50,781 bases of DNA from contig JAABSJ010000014.1 in assembly GCA_011390515.1 (NCBI GenBank), positions 1 through 50,781 on the forward strand. The letters are read 5' to 3'. The DNA is from Oscillatoria sp. (GTDB lineage Bacteria > Cyanobacteriota > Cyanobacteriia > Cyanobacteriales > Laspinemataceae). Below the pieces are notes generated by a model, which searched no databases, was not told the origin of the DNA, and saw only the letters and a list, made by a program, of their open reading frames with translations. Shown here in pieces: positions 7,699 through 16,587 of this stretch. The position numbers and the translations under genes were made by a program. Within the stretch, counting starts at the first letter, position 1, and each line of letters begins with the position of its first letter.

Positions 7699-8518
7699 AA
7701 AATAGAATGGTCATTAAATTCCGGCGATAAACCTTCGTCAGAGGATGGTCATTTCCCAATAAGTCAAAAATAGACAGCATCGCCTTTCTCCCGCCATCCT
7801 TTTTATAACTGCGATCGCTTTCCACAATCTTGAGGAAAACTTGCAACGCCTCCTCATAGTTCCCCGCCACTGCCAAACAAGATGCCTGAGAAAACATCCG
7901 GTCCAATTCACAGGATCCGGAAGGCTGATTGCATTCCATCTTAAACTGAAGTAACGCCTTCACCGCTTGCGCTTCGGCAAAAAATTCCGGTTCATCCGCT
8001 TGAATGACCGCTAAAAGTTCCTCAACTTTTGCTAACTCATCCTCACTGATATAAAACTTGGCTGCTTCTAATCGCAACCGTCTATTTTCTGGATATTTGG
8101 TTAACAAGGATGCAAACATCGCCTCAGCTTCAGTGCGATTTCCCCCTAAAAGTGCCTGATGAATTGCCTCCAACCCTTCATCTAAACCCGACTTAATATC
8201 ACAATTTGCCAAGAATTCTCGCAATTGGGGTTCCGGTAACACCCCGACAAACCCATCCAACACTTCCCCATTTCGGATAATTTTCACATCCGGAACTCCT
8301 TCCACCCGAAATGCCTGTGCTAAATATTGATTTTCATCAATATTCACCTTCGCCACCACACAATCATATTCTAGGGCGACCTTTTCCAACATCGGTTTTA
8401 ACATCTGACAAGGACCACACCAAACCGCATAAAAGTCCACGATCGCCGGAAGTTCGTAAGACTTTTCTAAAACTTCTTGCTCAAAGTTATGGTCATAGAC
8501 CTCAATCGAATATCCCAT
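7697..8518 (-). CDS. Thioredoxin-TPR protein, CnoX/YbbN-like co-chaperone
   Basis: Protein of 273 residues. The N-terminal thioredoxin fold has the redox motif WCGPC (Cys34, Cys37), and the C-terminal 150 residues are TPR-like helices. This is the architecture of CnoX (YbbN), which binds oxidatively damaged proteins and hands them to GroEL or DnaK. The intact CxxC means redox activity is possible, unlike E. coli CnoX which has lost one Cys. The start is placed at MGYSIEV, preceded by an AAAGAG site; an upstream in-frame Met would add 29 residues without similarity. The stop codon is formed by the edge of a MITE, so the extreme C-terminus may differ from relatives. Confidence 0.85.
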   Translation of the reverse strand: MGYSIEVYDHNFEQEVLEKSYELPAIVDFYAVWCGPCQMLKPMLEKVALEYDCVVAKVNIDENQYLAQAFRVEGVPDVKIIRNGEVLDGFVGVLPEPQLREFLANCDIKSGLDEGLEAIHQALLGGNRTEAEAMFASLLTKYPENRRLRLEAAKFYISEDELAKVEELLAVIQADEPEFFAEAQAVKALLQFKMECNQPSGSCELDRMFSQASCLAVAGNYEEALQVFLKIVESDRSYKKDGGRKAMLSIFDLLGNDHPLTKVYRRNLMTILF

Positions 8519-8630
8519 CGTCTCTTTTGAGTTGCTAAACTGCCAATCTTTCCATTGTAGTGAAACCCGGGAAAGCAGCAAAGCCACTCGCCACCCTAGG
8601 CGCAAGTCCTAAACATTTAGCCAAATGAAA

Positions 8631-8702
8631 AGCGGGCGATGGGACTCGAACCCACGACGTTCAGCTTGGGAAGCTGACATTCTACCACTGAATTACGCCC
8701 GC
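8631..8702 (-). tRNA. trnG: tRNA-Gly (anticodon CCC)
   Basis: Full cloverleaf on the minus strand: acceptor GCGGGCG/CGCCCGC, T-arm with GGGTTCGAGTCCC, anticodon arm TCAGC-TTCCCAA-GCTGA giving anticodon CCC. CCA is not encoded; discriminator T. Confidence 0.95.
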
Positions 8703-9082
8703 ATCCAGTCTTCGTTACAACCTGTTGCCCTTCGGCACTTAACGGATAACGATTAGACTAGAAAACTATTATATAACCCCTGTCCCCAGGTTTGTCAAGG
8801 GGTCAGTTAAATTTTTCCTCCCAGATACCGCCCAGTCCAATCAGAGGCCCCCAAAGTTCAACGTCCCGACGTCAGTCGTTCCCCGATTTTTGTAGTAACG
8901 ACTTCAGTCTTTATCCCCCCTTCGCGGTTTTAAAGTTCATCCCACATCAGCATTATGACGGTCATTGATGACTGAACACCCTAACCCACCCGAATCCCTT
9001 CCGCATCATCGGGATAAATTGACAGCCCGATCGCCTAATCCTATCGGAATTCAGACTCTGGATTACCCCCTAAAATAGGGCA

Positions 9083-9199
9083 TATATAGCAGTCCTCAAT
9101 GATTTATACCTCACCCGATGTCCCCTGGGATGTTCTGGGCCGCCGACGAGAAAGGGGCCGCCGACGTCTTCCACAACGGCACGCAAGGATTGCTATATG
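9083..9199. mobile_element. Family C MITE-like element, copy 1
   Basis: About 117 bases bounded by TATATAGCAGTCCT and AGGATTGCTATAT, which are inverted repeats. The interior (GATTTATACCTCACCCGATG ... GACGTCTTCCACAACGGCAC) is shared almost exactly with the second copy 290 bases downstream. Confidence 0.8.
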
Positions 9200-9211
9200 A
9201 GCGTTCCGCTA

Positions 9212-9310
9212 GGAAAGGGTGGGGCACTCGCAGACAAAGCCCGAGAAGCGCGGGCTACAAATTAGGTGCTTAACAATCGAATTTGGATGATTTATTTGTT
9301 GGAATACCCT
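9212..9310 (-). repeat. Composite repeat: family A relic joined to a 46-base motif
   Basis: The left part (9212-9257) is a decayed, inverted family A element with the variant spacer CTCGCAGACAAAGCCCG. The right part (about 9266-9310, AGGTGCTTAACAATCG ... GATTTATTTGTTGGAATACC) is the reverse complement of 35826-35872. At 35.8-36.0 kb the same two parts occur in the opposite orientation, separated by extra sequence. Confidence 0.75.
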
Positions 9311-9370
9311 CACAGCCGATCGTCATCAAACCTATCTTTCACTGGGTTAGTCAGCAGTTAAGACCTAAAA

Positions 9371-9489
9371 TCTATAGCATTCCTTGCCGGATTTATACCT
9401 CACCCGATGTCCCCTCGGATGCTTTGGGCCGCCTGATGTTGGGGGCCGCCGACGTCTTCCACAACGGCACGCAAGGATTGCTATATAGA
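9371..9489. mobile_element. Family C MITE-like element, copy 2
   Basis: Ends TCTATAGCATTCCTTGC and GCAAGGATTGCTATATAG are inverted repeats of about 17 bases. Same orientation and interior as copy 1, differing mainly in a short central segment (CGCCTGATGTTGGGGG here). Confidence 0.8.
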
Positions 9490-9794
9490 CTGAACCAGTC
9501 AAGACCCATCTCCCCCATCTTCCCCATTTATAGGCGGTGCGATCGCCCATCCGGAGGCAAAGGAGGGATGAAGGCAGTTGATGGAGATCGTCCGCCCTAA
9601 ATGATGGCGAAATTGATTGCAAAAAAAAACGACAACTCAACCAATCAAATCAAGGCAGTGAATCCCTTGTCAATAGTGAATCCTTCCTTTGGTAGATGTA
9701 AACTTCCCTAAAAAAATGTAAACCCAAGTTAGCAGATCAACGATGATTAGCAAGTGAGCGAGTCTGAGTACCCAAATCACCAGGACCTCTGTAA

Positions 9795-12700
9795 ATGATG
9801 GAACAGCAACCAGCCAAGCGGAAGAAAAAGACAGAACAATTGGGATGGACAGGTAGCGCTGATCTGGACCGCCTTAAAAAGGTTCGTGACTGGTCCAGCA
9901 CAGATCTGGGTGCAATGGAGACTTGGGAACCCAGTTGGTGTACAGTGGTGAGTTTGGGTCTAGCTTCCCAATTTCCGACCCTGCTCTGGTGGGGTCCAGA
10001 ACTGCTACTCATCTACAACGAGGCGGCCCTGGGGTGGTTGGGTGACCACAATTATCCCAATTCCCTCGGTCAACCGGGACGAGAGGTCCTCAACCGGGAA
10101 ACCTGGGCAATCCTCTCTCCAATGCTAGAACGAGTGTTCAGCAGTGGAGAAGGCAGAGGCGCAGAGAATTGTCGTTTGGTGTTCGATCGCCCGGGGTCGG
10201 AGGTGGTGGGGTGGTTCAATCTGTCTCACAGTCCCATATATACTGAAGACAATCAAGTTTGTGGAGTCTTGACGACAGCGATCGCCCTGCCGACGCCCCG
10301 GAATGACCCCCCTGATCACGAGGAACAACTCCCCGAATCATTAGAGGTTCGCGAGAGGGAGTCTGCACAACCTGCGCGGATCTTGCTGGTGGATGAGAAC
10401 TCGGTCCGTCGGGATTATGTCGCATCCCAACTGGTCCGCCAAGGATATCAAGTCAAAACCGTAGGCGATCGCACAACCGCCTTGGATGCCGCCCGGGATT
10501 TTTCCCCATCCGCGATTCTCACCGATGCGATCGCCCCGGAAACCTTAGATTGGTTACAGGAACTAGGGACAGGAGTGAACGGAAAAGAGATCCCGGTGAT
10601 CCAGTTTCCCCTACGGGTGATCGAAGGGGAACCGATGGAGTCTACCTCCGAAATAGAGTCGGGTTCAGAGTTTCTTAACGGATCATGGTGTATCCATGAA
10701 TTGCTGACTCAGGTCAACACGCACTTAGCAGACCCTGACCCTAGTTCAGATCCAGAACTCCGGGAACCGACTCAACGGGAGTTGACCCCCTGGCGGAAGC
10801 AAGACCCCCTAACCATTCTGGACAGCATCACCGATGGGTTTGCCTGTTTTGATCGGGAGGGGCGCTATACTTATATAAATCCATCCGGGGCGAAACTGCT
10901 CAATCACCGGGCGGAAAATCTGGTGGGACAGTATCTGTGGGATGTCTTTCCCGAAAGCGTGGGGAGTTCTTTTTATCGGGGGTATCATCGAGCCTTGGCA
11001 GAGGGAAGAACCATCGAACTTGAAGAGGATTATCCCCCGTTACAAAAGCGGTTTAAAGTGCGATTTTTTCCTCACAGAGAAGGGCTTTGTGCGTATTTCC
11101 GAGACAAGGGTGAGGGCGCGGAATCAGCAAGGATGGAACTTCACCAAGAACGAGATTTTTTGGCGGCAGTGGTGAATGCGATTCCCAATTTAGTGGTGAT
11201 TCTCGATCGCCAAGGGCGGATTGTGAGTTTTAACCAAGCGTGCGAAACCACCACGGGTTATTCCTTTGCGGAAGTGCAGGGTCTGTATGTTTGGGAGCGG
11301 TTGGTGGTTCCCGAGGAAATCGAATCCATCAAACGAGTATTTGAGAACCTGCGCTCAACGGCGACGCCGAAGGAGTATATCAACGACTGGTTAACCAAAG
11401 AGGGGGACCGACGAGCGATCGCCTGGTCGAATACGGTCCTGCGCGATGCCCAAGGGGAGATGGAGTATATTATCGGCACCGGCATTGATATCAGCGATCG
11501 CTATGCTGCCGAAGCGGCCCTGCGTCAATCCACGGAACGGTTTCGGATTGCAGCGGAAAACACTAGCGATCTGATCTATGAATGGGAGATTGCCACGGGA
11601 CGAGTGGAATGGTTTGGGAACATTGACGAACAACTCGGATATCAGGAGGGAGGATTTGCCCGCACTCGCCAAGCTTGGCTCGATCGCCTCCATCCGAGCG
11701 ATCGCGAGGGAGTCGAAAATGCCATAGACCGGCATTTACAGACGAGAGAACCTTTTGATGAAGAGTACCAAATCCAGCGCGCCGATGGGATTTATCTTTA
11801 TTGGAGCGATCGGGGAACGGCCCTGTGGGATGACCAGGGACGACCTTATAAATGGATTGGAGCTACAACGGATATCACCTTGCGTCAGTGGGCGCAGAGC
11901 GAAATTATCAAGCTGAATCGCACCTTGAAACGCCGGGTTAAAGAGTTACAAACCCTGCTCAAGTTTATCCCGATTGGCATTGCCATTTCCGAAGACCCGC
12001 ACTGTGAAAGGATCCGGTTTAATTCGGTTTTGGCTGACAATTTGGGGATTTCCTCCCCGGTTCTATCCCATTTTAATCCTCTCCCTGAAGCTAGGGCCGA
12101 TGGATTTAAGCTCTATCACAATGGCCGGGAACTCGCTCCGGAAGAGTGCCCCATGCGCTATGCAGCTACACATCAGGTAGAAGTGCTAGAGTTTGAAGTG
12201 GATGCTATCTATGAAGATGGGAGAACCATCGAGTTCCTGACTTATGCTGCGCCAATCCTTGATGAAGAGGGACAAACCCGAGGCGCGGTGGGAGCTTTTG
12301 TGGATATTACCCACCGCAAACAGATCGAAGAAGCCCTCCGCCACAGCGAAGAACTGTATCGATCGCTGGCGGAAGCGCTCCCCCAAATGATATTTTTATG
12401 TACCCGGGGAGGAAAGCTGGAATATTGCAATCCCAGTGCGGTGAATTATATTGGGCTGAATTTAGAGCAAATTTTACGCCGATCGCCCTTAGAGTGGATT
12501 CATCCGAGCGATCGCGCAGAAGCGCTCGTCCATTGGCGCAACGCCATCGCCACGGAAACCGCCTACGAAATCGAGGTGCGCTTGCAAAGGTCCGATGGAC
12601 TCTACCGTTGGCACACGCTGCGCATGAATCCGATCGCCGGAGTGGGCGATCGCCTGCTCAAGTGGTTAGGAACAGCTACAGATATTGATGATCGCAAGCG

Positions 12701-14402
12701 ATCGCGACAGCAAGAGCGGTTTTTAGCCCGGGTGAGTAGTGTTCTAGCCAATTCCCTCGACTACCAAACCACTCTGGATAGTCTGGCTCATTTCACGGTT
12801 CCTAGTATAGCGGATTGGTGTGCGATCGATGTGGTGGAAAAAGATGGGACAATTGAGCGGTTGGCAGTAGCTCACACTGATCCAGCCAAAGAAGAACTCG
12901 CCCAAGAATTGCATCGCCGCTATCCCCCGAAAAAAGAGGCGACTAGGGGACAAGCTAACGTCCTGCGCACGGGACAATCGGAACTGTATCCTCATATTCC
13001 TGATTCGGTGTTGGTGGAGGCGGCATCTGATGCCGAACATTTGCGAATTTTGCGCGAGTTGCGCTTACATAGCGGAATGTGTGTGCCGATCAAAGCCCGA
13101 GGACGAACCCTCGGAACAATCACCTTTGTGCGAGAGGTAGGCAGTCGTTGCTATGATCGCACGGACTTGATTATGGCAGAAAAGCTGGCTCATCGGGCAG
13201 CGATCGCCTTAGATAATGCCCGTCTCTATCGGGAAGCCCAAGATGCCAACCGGCTCAAAGATGAGTTTTTGGCGACCCTTTCTCACGAGTTACGAACCCC
13301 CCTCAATTCCATTCTGGGATGGGCGCAGATTTTACGCCATCGCAGACTGTCTGAGGAAAAAATGGGATTAGCCTTGGAAACCATTGAACGCAACGCTCGA
13401 TTACAGTTTCAATTGATTGAGGATTTGCTGGATGTATCCCGGATCATTACGGGGAAATTACGTCTAAATGTGAGTTCGGTTTCCCTGATCAAGGCCATCA
13501 AAGAGGCGATCAAGTCGGTGCGTCCTGCGGCAGAGGCTAAACATATTCAACTGAAGACTGAACTGGAACACCATGCCGGTCCCGTTTCTGGCGATCGCGA
13601 TCGCTTGCAGCAAATTGTCTGGAACTTACTCTCCAATGCCATTAAATTTACCCCCCCGGAAGGCTGTGTCACGGTGATTTTGGAGCAGTTCCAGACTTCT
13701 ATACAAATCCGGGTTATCGATACAGGTCAAGGGATTAAGCCGGAATTTCTGCCCTATGTTTTTGACCGCTTCCGGCAGGCGGATAGTTCTAGCACCCGCG
13801 CCTATAATGGACTCGGACTCGGACTGGCGATCGTGCGCCATCTCACGGAACTCCACGGGGGTACCGTGTCGGTGGATAGTCCTGGATTGGGTCAAGGGGC
13901 GATGTTTACTGTGGAACTGCCTCTGATGCCTCGGTGTGAGCTTCCGGACCGGACCGAATCTCATCTCCTCAGTTTAGAGTCTCTCCCGGAGTTAAATCCG
14001 ACGACTTCGCTGGAGGGGGTGAGAGTGCTAGTGGTGGATGATGAAGCCGATGCTCGGGGTTTACTCACTCTCGTCCTGGAAGAGTGCGGTGCCCAGGTTC
14101 AGGCAGCAGCGTCGGTCCGCCAAGCCCTGATGGCGATTCCCCAATTTTACCCCCAAGTGCTAATTTCCGATATTGCCATGCCGGAAGAAGATGGATATGC
14201 CCTGATCTATCACATTAGGAGGATGGAATTATCGGCAGGGGGATATTTACCGGCAGCCGCAGTTACCGCTTATGCACGCTCAGAAGACCGTACCCGCGCC
14301 CTCAAAGCCGGATATGATATCCACCTGCCGAAACCTGTGGATACAGGGGAGTTAATCGCTGTAGTCGAACGCCTTGCGGCGCGATCGCGTCAGACTCCCT
14401 AA
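9795..14402 (+). CDS. Multi-PAS hybrid sensor histidine kinase with two receiver regions
   Basis: Soluble protein of 1535 residues. Order: an N-terminal PAS-like domain (about 20-150, RDWSSTDLGAMETW ... FPTLLWWGPELL); a degenerate receiver-like domain (about 195-310, ARILLVDENS, TDAIAP, but no conserved Thr/Lys switch); five PAS domains (about 336, 450, 578, 715 and 845 onward); a GAF domain (about 976-1142); HisKA with His1164 in SHELRTPL; HATPase with NLLSNAIKFT, DTGQGI and GLGLGLAI; and a C-terminal receiver with Asp1459 in LISDIAMP and KP. It should autophosphorylate and pass phosphate to its own receiver, then to an unlinked phosphotransfer protein. No membrane segment, so a cytoplasmic signal is likely. 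Convergent with the next gene, 12 bases apart. Confidence 0.93.
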   Translation: MMEQQPAKRKKKTEQLGWTGSADLDRLKKVRDWSSTDLGAMETWEPSWCTVVSLGLASQFPTLLWWGPELLLIYNEAALGWLGDHNYPNSLGQPGREVLNRETWAILSPMLERVFSSGEGRGAENCRLVFDRPGSEVVGWFNLSHSPIYTEDNQVCGVLTTAIALPTPRNDPPDHEEQLPESLEVRERESAQPARILLVDENSVRRDYVASQLVRQGYQVKTVGDRTTALDAARDFSPSAILTDAIAPETLDWLQELGTGVNGKEIPVIQFPLRVIEGEPMESTSEIESGSEFLNGSWCIHELLTQVNTHLADPDPSSDPELREPTQRELTPWRKQDPLTILDSITDGFACFDREGRYTYINPSGAKLLNHRAENLVGQYLWDVFPESVGSSFYRGYHRALAEGRTIELEEDYPPLQKRFKVRFFPHREGLCAYFRDKGEGAESARMELHQERDFLAAVVNAIPNLVVILDRQGRIVSFNQACETTTGYSFAEVQGLYVWERLVVPEEIESIKRVFENLRSTATPKEYINDWLTKEGDRRAIAWSNTVLRDAQGEMEYIIGTGIDISDRYAAEAALRQSTERFRIAAENTSDLIYEWEIATGRVEWFGNIDEQLGYQEGGFARTRQAWLDRLHPSDREGVENAIDRHLQTREPFDEEYQIQRADGIYLYWSDRGTALWDDQGRPYKWIGATTDITLRQWAQSEIIKLNRTLKRRVKELQTLLKFIPIGIAISEDPHCERIRFNSVLADNLGISSPVLSHFNPLPEARADGFKLYHNGRELAPEECPMRYAATHQVEVLEFEVDAIYEDGRTIEFLTYAAPILDEEGQTRGAVGAFVDITHRKQIEEALRHSEELYRSLAEALPQMIFLCTRGGKLEYCNPSAVNYIGLNLEQILRRSPLEWIHPSDRAEALVHWRNAIATETAYEIEVRLQRSDGLYRWHTLRMNPIAGVGDRLLKWLGTATDIDDRKRSRQQERFLARVSSVLANSLDYQTTLDSLAHFTVPSIADWCAIDVVEKDGTIERLAVAHTDPAKEELAQELHRRYPPKKEATRGQANVLRTGQSELYPHIPDSVLVEAASDAEHLRILRELRLHSGMCVPIKARGRTLGTITFVREVGSRCYDRTDLIMAEKLAHRAAIALDNARLYREAQDANRLKDEFLATLSHELRTPLNSILGWAQILRHRRLSEEKMGLALETIERNARLQFQLIEDLLDVSRIITGKLRLNVSSVSLIKAIKEAIKSVRPAAEAKHIQLKTELEHHAGPVSGDRDRLQQIVWNLLSNAIKFTPPEGCVTVILEQFQTSIQIRVIDTGQGIKPEFLPYVFDRFRQADSSSTRAYNGLGLGLAIVRHLTELHGGTVSVDSPGLGQGAMFTVELPLMPRCELPDRTESHLLSLESLPELNPTTSLEGVRVLVVDDEADARGLLTLVLEECGAQVQAAASVRQALMAIPQFYPQVLISDIAMPEEDGYALIYHIRRMELSAGGYLPAAAVTAYARSEDRTRALKAGYDIHLPKPVDTGELIAVVERLAARSRQTP

Positions 14403-14414
14403 TCCGGGTGAGAG

Positions 14415-16574
14415 TTACCGATAGCAGGCTAATCGTTGTTGCAGTTGGGTCCGCAGGGTCGAACTTTCTAGTGATCGCACTACCTGCATCGCTGAGTTAT
14501 ATTCCCCCAATTGCCCGTACCGGATGGCGATTTCTTCATACAAACTCCCGCGATCCATCGGATCTTCTACTTCGGTGTAACCAAACCAATTTCCCTGGTC
14601 ATCCCACTGTCCCCCAAATCTCATGACATTCGATTCTTCCCCAGGAATGGTCCGGGCCATATCAAAGGCTTTCTCTAAGGCTTCCCGGGCAACATCTCGA
14701 CCTCCTGTCTGGATATTCCGATCCGCTAGAATGAGTAAATTTCTGACTTTTTCCGCCGGAGATTTCAACCAATCTATCACCTGATAAGTTTGAGAAATTT
14801 TTCCTTCTTGGACAAGCCTTTTCACGAGCCGATCAATTAAGGTACTTTGGAAATATTCATCCTTCATGCTGCGGACTAGCTGCAAGGCAAAGTCATAACG
14901 TCCACCCTCCACCAGCCGATCAAATACCGTGAGCCAAATATAAGAATTTTCTTGAACCTGGTTGCTCATTAATAAGGCTTGGGCAAAGAATTCTTCAGCT
15001 TTAGCCTGTTGCCCAGCTTTGGCATATTCCACCGCAATCGCGGCGATCGCTTCAAATTTGTCCTCGTTATTTTCTAGGGAGTCAACTGCTTTTATCCCTC
15101 GGTTTAAGAGTTCAGTCCCCCGTTCAGTTTGGCCGAGACTTTGATAGATAAAAGCGACTGGCACTAAGTTAATCGGCATAATTTCAGCCGCCTTAACCGC
15201 TATTTCATCATCCCCTCGGGTGGCGGCTTCCGTTGCCAAGGCTAACAAAAGAGGCTGTTTTTTTTCAGGAGAGGGAATTTGTTGGGCCGCTTGAATCCCT
15301 ACCTCATACAGCCCCATTTGAGTATAATCTCGAACCATATCCACCAGGAGAATTTCTTGTTCATAAGTTTCAGGAATTGTTCCCACGGTTTCTAACGCTT
15401 GTCCGGCAATAGTGGAGGCTTGCTCCCGTTGTCCTTGGGTGGCATATTCAATCGCAATAGCACTCAGGACTTTAGCTTTGATGTCCGGCGTTTCGAGAGG
15501 GGCAATTTCTTGTAAAGCTCGGTCCGGATATCCAGCCTCGGCATAGCGGATTAAGATGGGGGAAAGGGCTATCATCCGCAGGTTTTGATCCGAGATTAAA
15601 TTAGCCTGACGCAAAGCCTCCGTAAATAAAGGAATCACGCGATCGCTTTGTCCCTGTTTGGCCGATCGCCACCCAATTTCGGCTAAAAATTTGGCTTGAA
15701 GTTCCGTGTCACTGACGCGATCCAAAACAATTTTATGGGCGCGTTCAATGTTACCTTGGTCCGCTAAATCTTGGGCAATTTTGGCAAAAGTCTCACTGCG
15801 ATAATAATCCGCAGAAATTTTCTCGGCAATCTCTAAGGCTTTATCCAGTTGTCCCACTTGACCATAATAAATGGCGAGGGGTTGGAAATCCCAAGCTTGA
15901 GTGTAGCCATCCTGATAGACAATGGATTGGGCATAATGGAGCGATCGCCCCAGGATTTGTGAGGCTTGAATGGTATCTCCTAGAGCAATATAGGTGCGGG
16001 CAATTTCCGTTAATCCCTTGGTTTTAAAGGCTGCACCTCGGATGCCCGTTTCTGCTAGAATAGCACGGGCGAGGGTGGACCGGGCGCGATCGCGCTGACC
16101 CGTTTTGATATACAACCGCGCAATGGCTGCCAAAGTACGGGTTTTGCCATAGCTATATCCGCTATCCAAGCTATGACTCACTTCCGCTGCCGCATCCAGG
16201 ACTGACTCCGCCTGAGAACCCTCTCCCTGTTCCACCAGGCGATTAACCAGGGCTTCTAACATCCCCCCTTGTCCCTGAGTGCCATTGACGATTTCTAGCC
16301 ACATCATGACGGTATCGCGGCTAGGACTGACCCCTTGCATCCCTTGAAATAGCTCAATCAGGTCCTCCGTCGCCCGGTCCAGTTTACCGAAGTGGTGGAT
16401 ATGATCTTGAGCGCGATCGCGTAATTGAAACAGGCGGTTTTGACTAGCTTGATGCTGTTCATCCTGACAACTCAACCCCTGGGCGATCGCCAAGGGTTCC
16501 AACAGCTTACAGCCACTCATCAACACCATCATCCCTAACCCCAATCCCACGGTCCCAACGACTGATTTTTTCAT
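14415..16574 (-). CDS. TPR-rich lipoprotein
   Basis: Protein of 719 residues. The N-terminus MKKSVVGTVGLGLGMMVLMS then GC is a lipoprotein signal peptide (probable lipobox MSGC, slightly atypical at -3). The rest is almost entirely alpha-helical tetratricopeptide-like repeats of about 34-38 residues (RTLAAIARLYIKTGQRDRA, AFKTKGLTEIARTYIALGD and so on). It is expected on the periplasmic face of a membrane as a protein-interaction scaffold. The start is placed at MKKSVV, 13 bases after the helicase stop; a longer frame running into the helicase gene has no signal-peptide logic. Probably co-transcribed with the helicase. Partner unknown. Confidence 0.8.
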   Translation of the reverse strand: MKKSVVGTVGLGLGMMVLMSGCKLLEPLAIAQGLSCQDEQHQASQNRLFQLRDRAQDHIHHFGKLDRATEDLIELFQGMQGVSPSRDTVMMWLEIVNGTQGQGGMLEALVNRLVEQGEGSQAESVLDAAAEVSHSLDSGYSYGKTRTLAAIARLYIKTGQRDRARSTLARAILAETGIRGAAFKTKGLTEIARTYIALGDTIQASQILGRSLHYAQSIVYQDGYTQAWDFQPLAIYYGQVGQLDKALEIAEKISADYYRSETFAKIAQDLADQGNIERAHKIVLDRVSDTELQAKFLAEIGWRSAKQGQSDRVIPLFTEALRQANLISDQNLRMIALSPILIRYAEAGYPDRALQEIAPLETPDIKAKVLSAIAIEYATQGQREQASTIAGQALETVGTIPETYEQEILLVDMVRDYTQMGLYEVGIQAAQQIPSPEKKQPLLLALATEAATRGDDEIAVKAAEIMPINLVPVAFIYQSLGQTERGTELLNRGIKAVDSLENNEDKFEAIAAIAVEYAKAGQQAKAEEFFAQALLMSNQVQENSYIWLTVFDRLVEGGRYDFALQLVRSMKDEYFQSTLIDRLVKRLVQEGKISQTYQVIDWLKSPAEKVRNLLILADRNIQTGGRDVAREALEKAFDMARTIPGEESNVMRFGGQWDDQGNWFGYTEVEDPMDRGSLYEEIAIRYGQLGEYNSAMQVVRSLESSTLRTQLQQRLACYR

Positions 16575-16587
16575 AGATTTATCTAGG

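Larger units (their letters stand above)
8703..9794. other. 1.1-kb gene-free region filled with small repeats
   Basis: No credible coding sequence. It contains two copies of a MITE-like element (family C, about 9083-9199 and 9371-9489) and a composite repeat between them (about 9212-9310). The last 200 bases should hold the promoter of the large hybrid kinase. Confidence 0.6.

Noticed and set aside
7510-7773. 87-codon plus-strand open frame
   Set aside because: It reads straight through a family B MITE into the antisense of the thioredoxin-TPR gene.
9283-9640. Open frames on both strands around 9.3-9.6 kb
   Set aside because: They lie in family C and composite repeats and have no plausible protein features.
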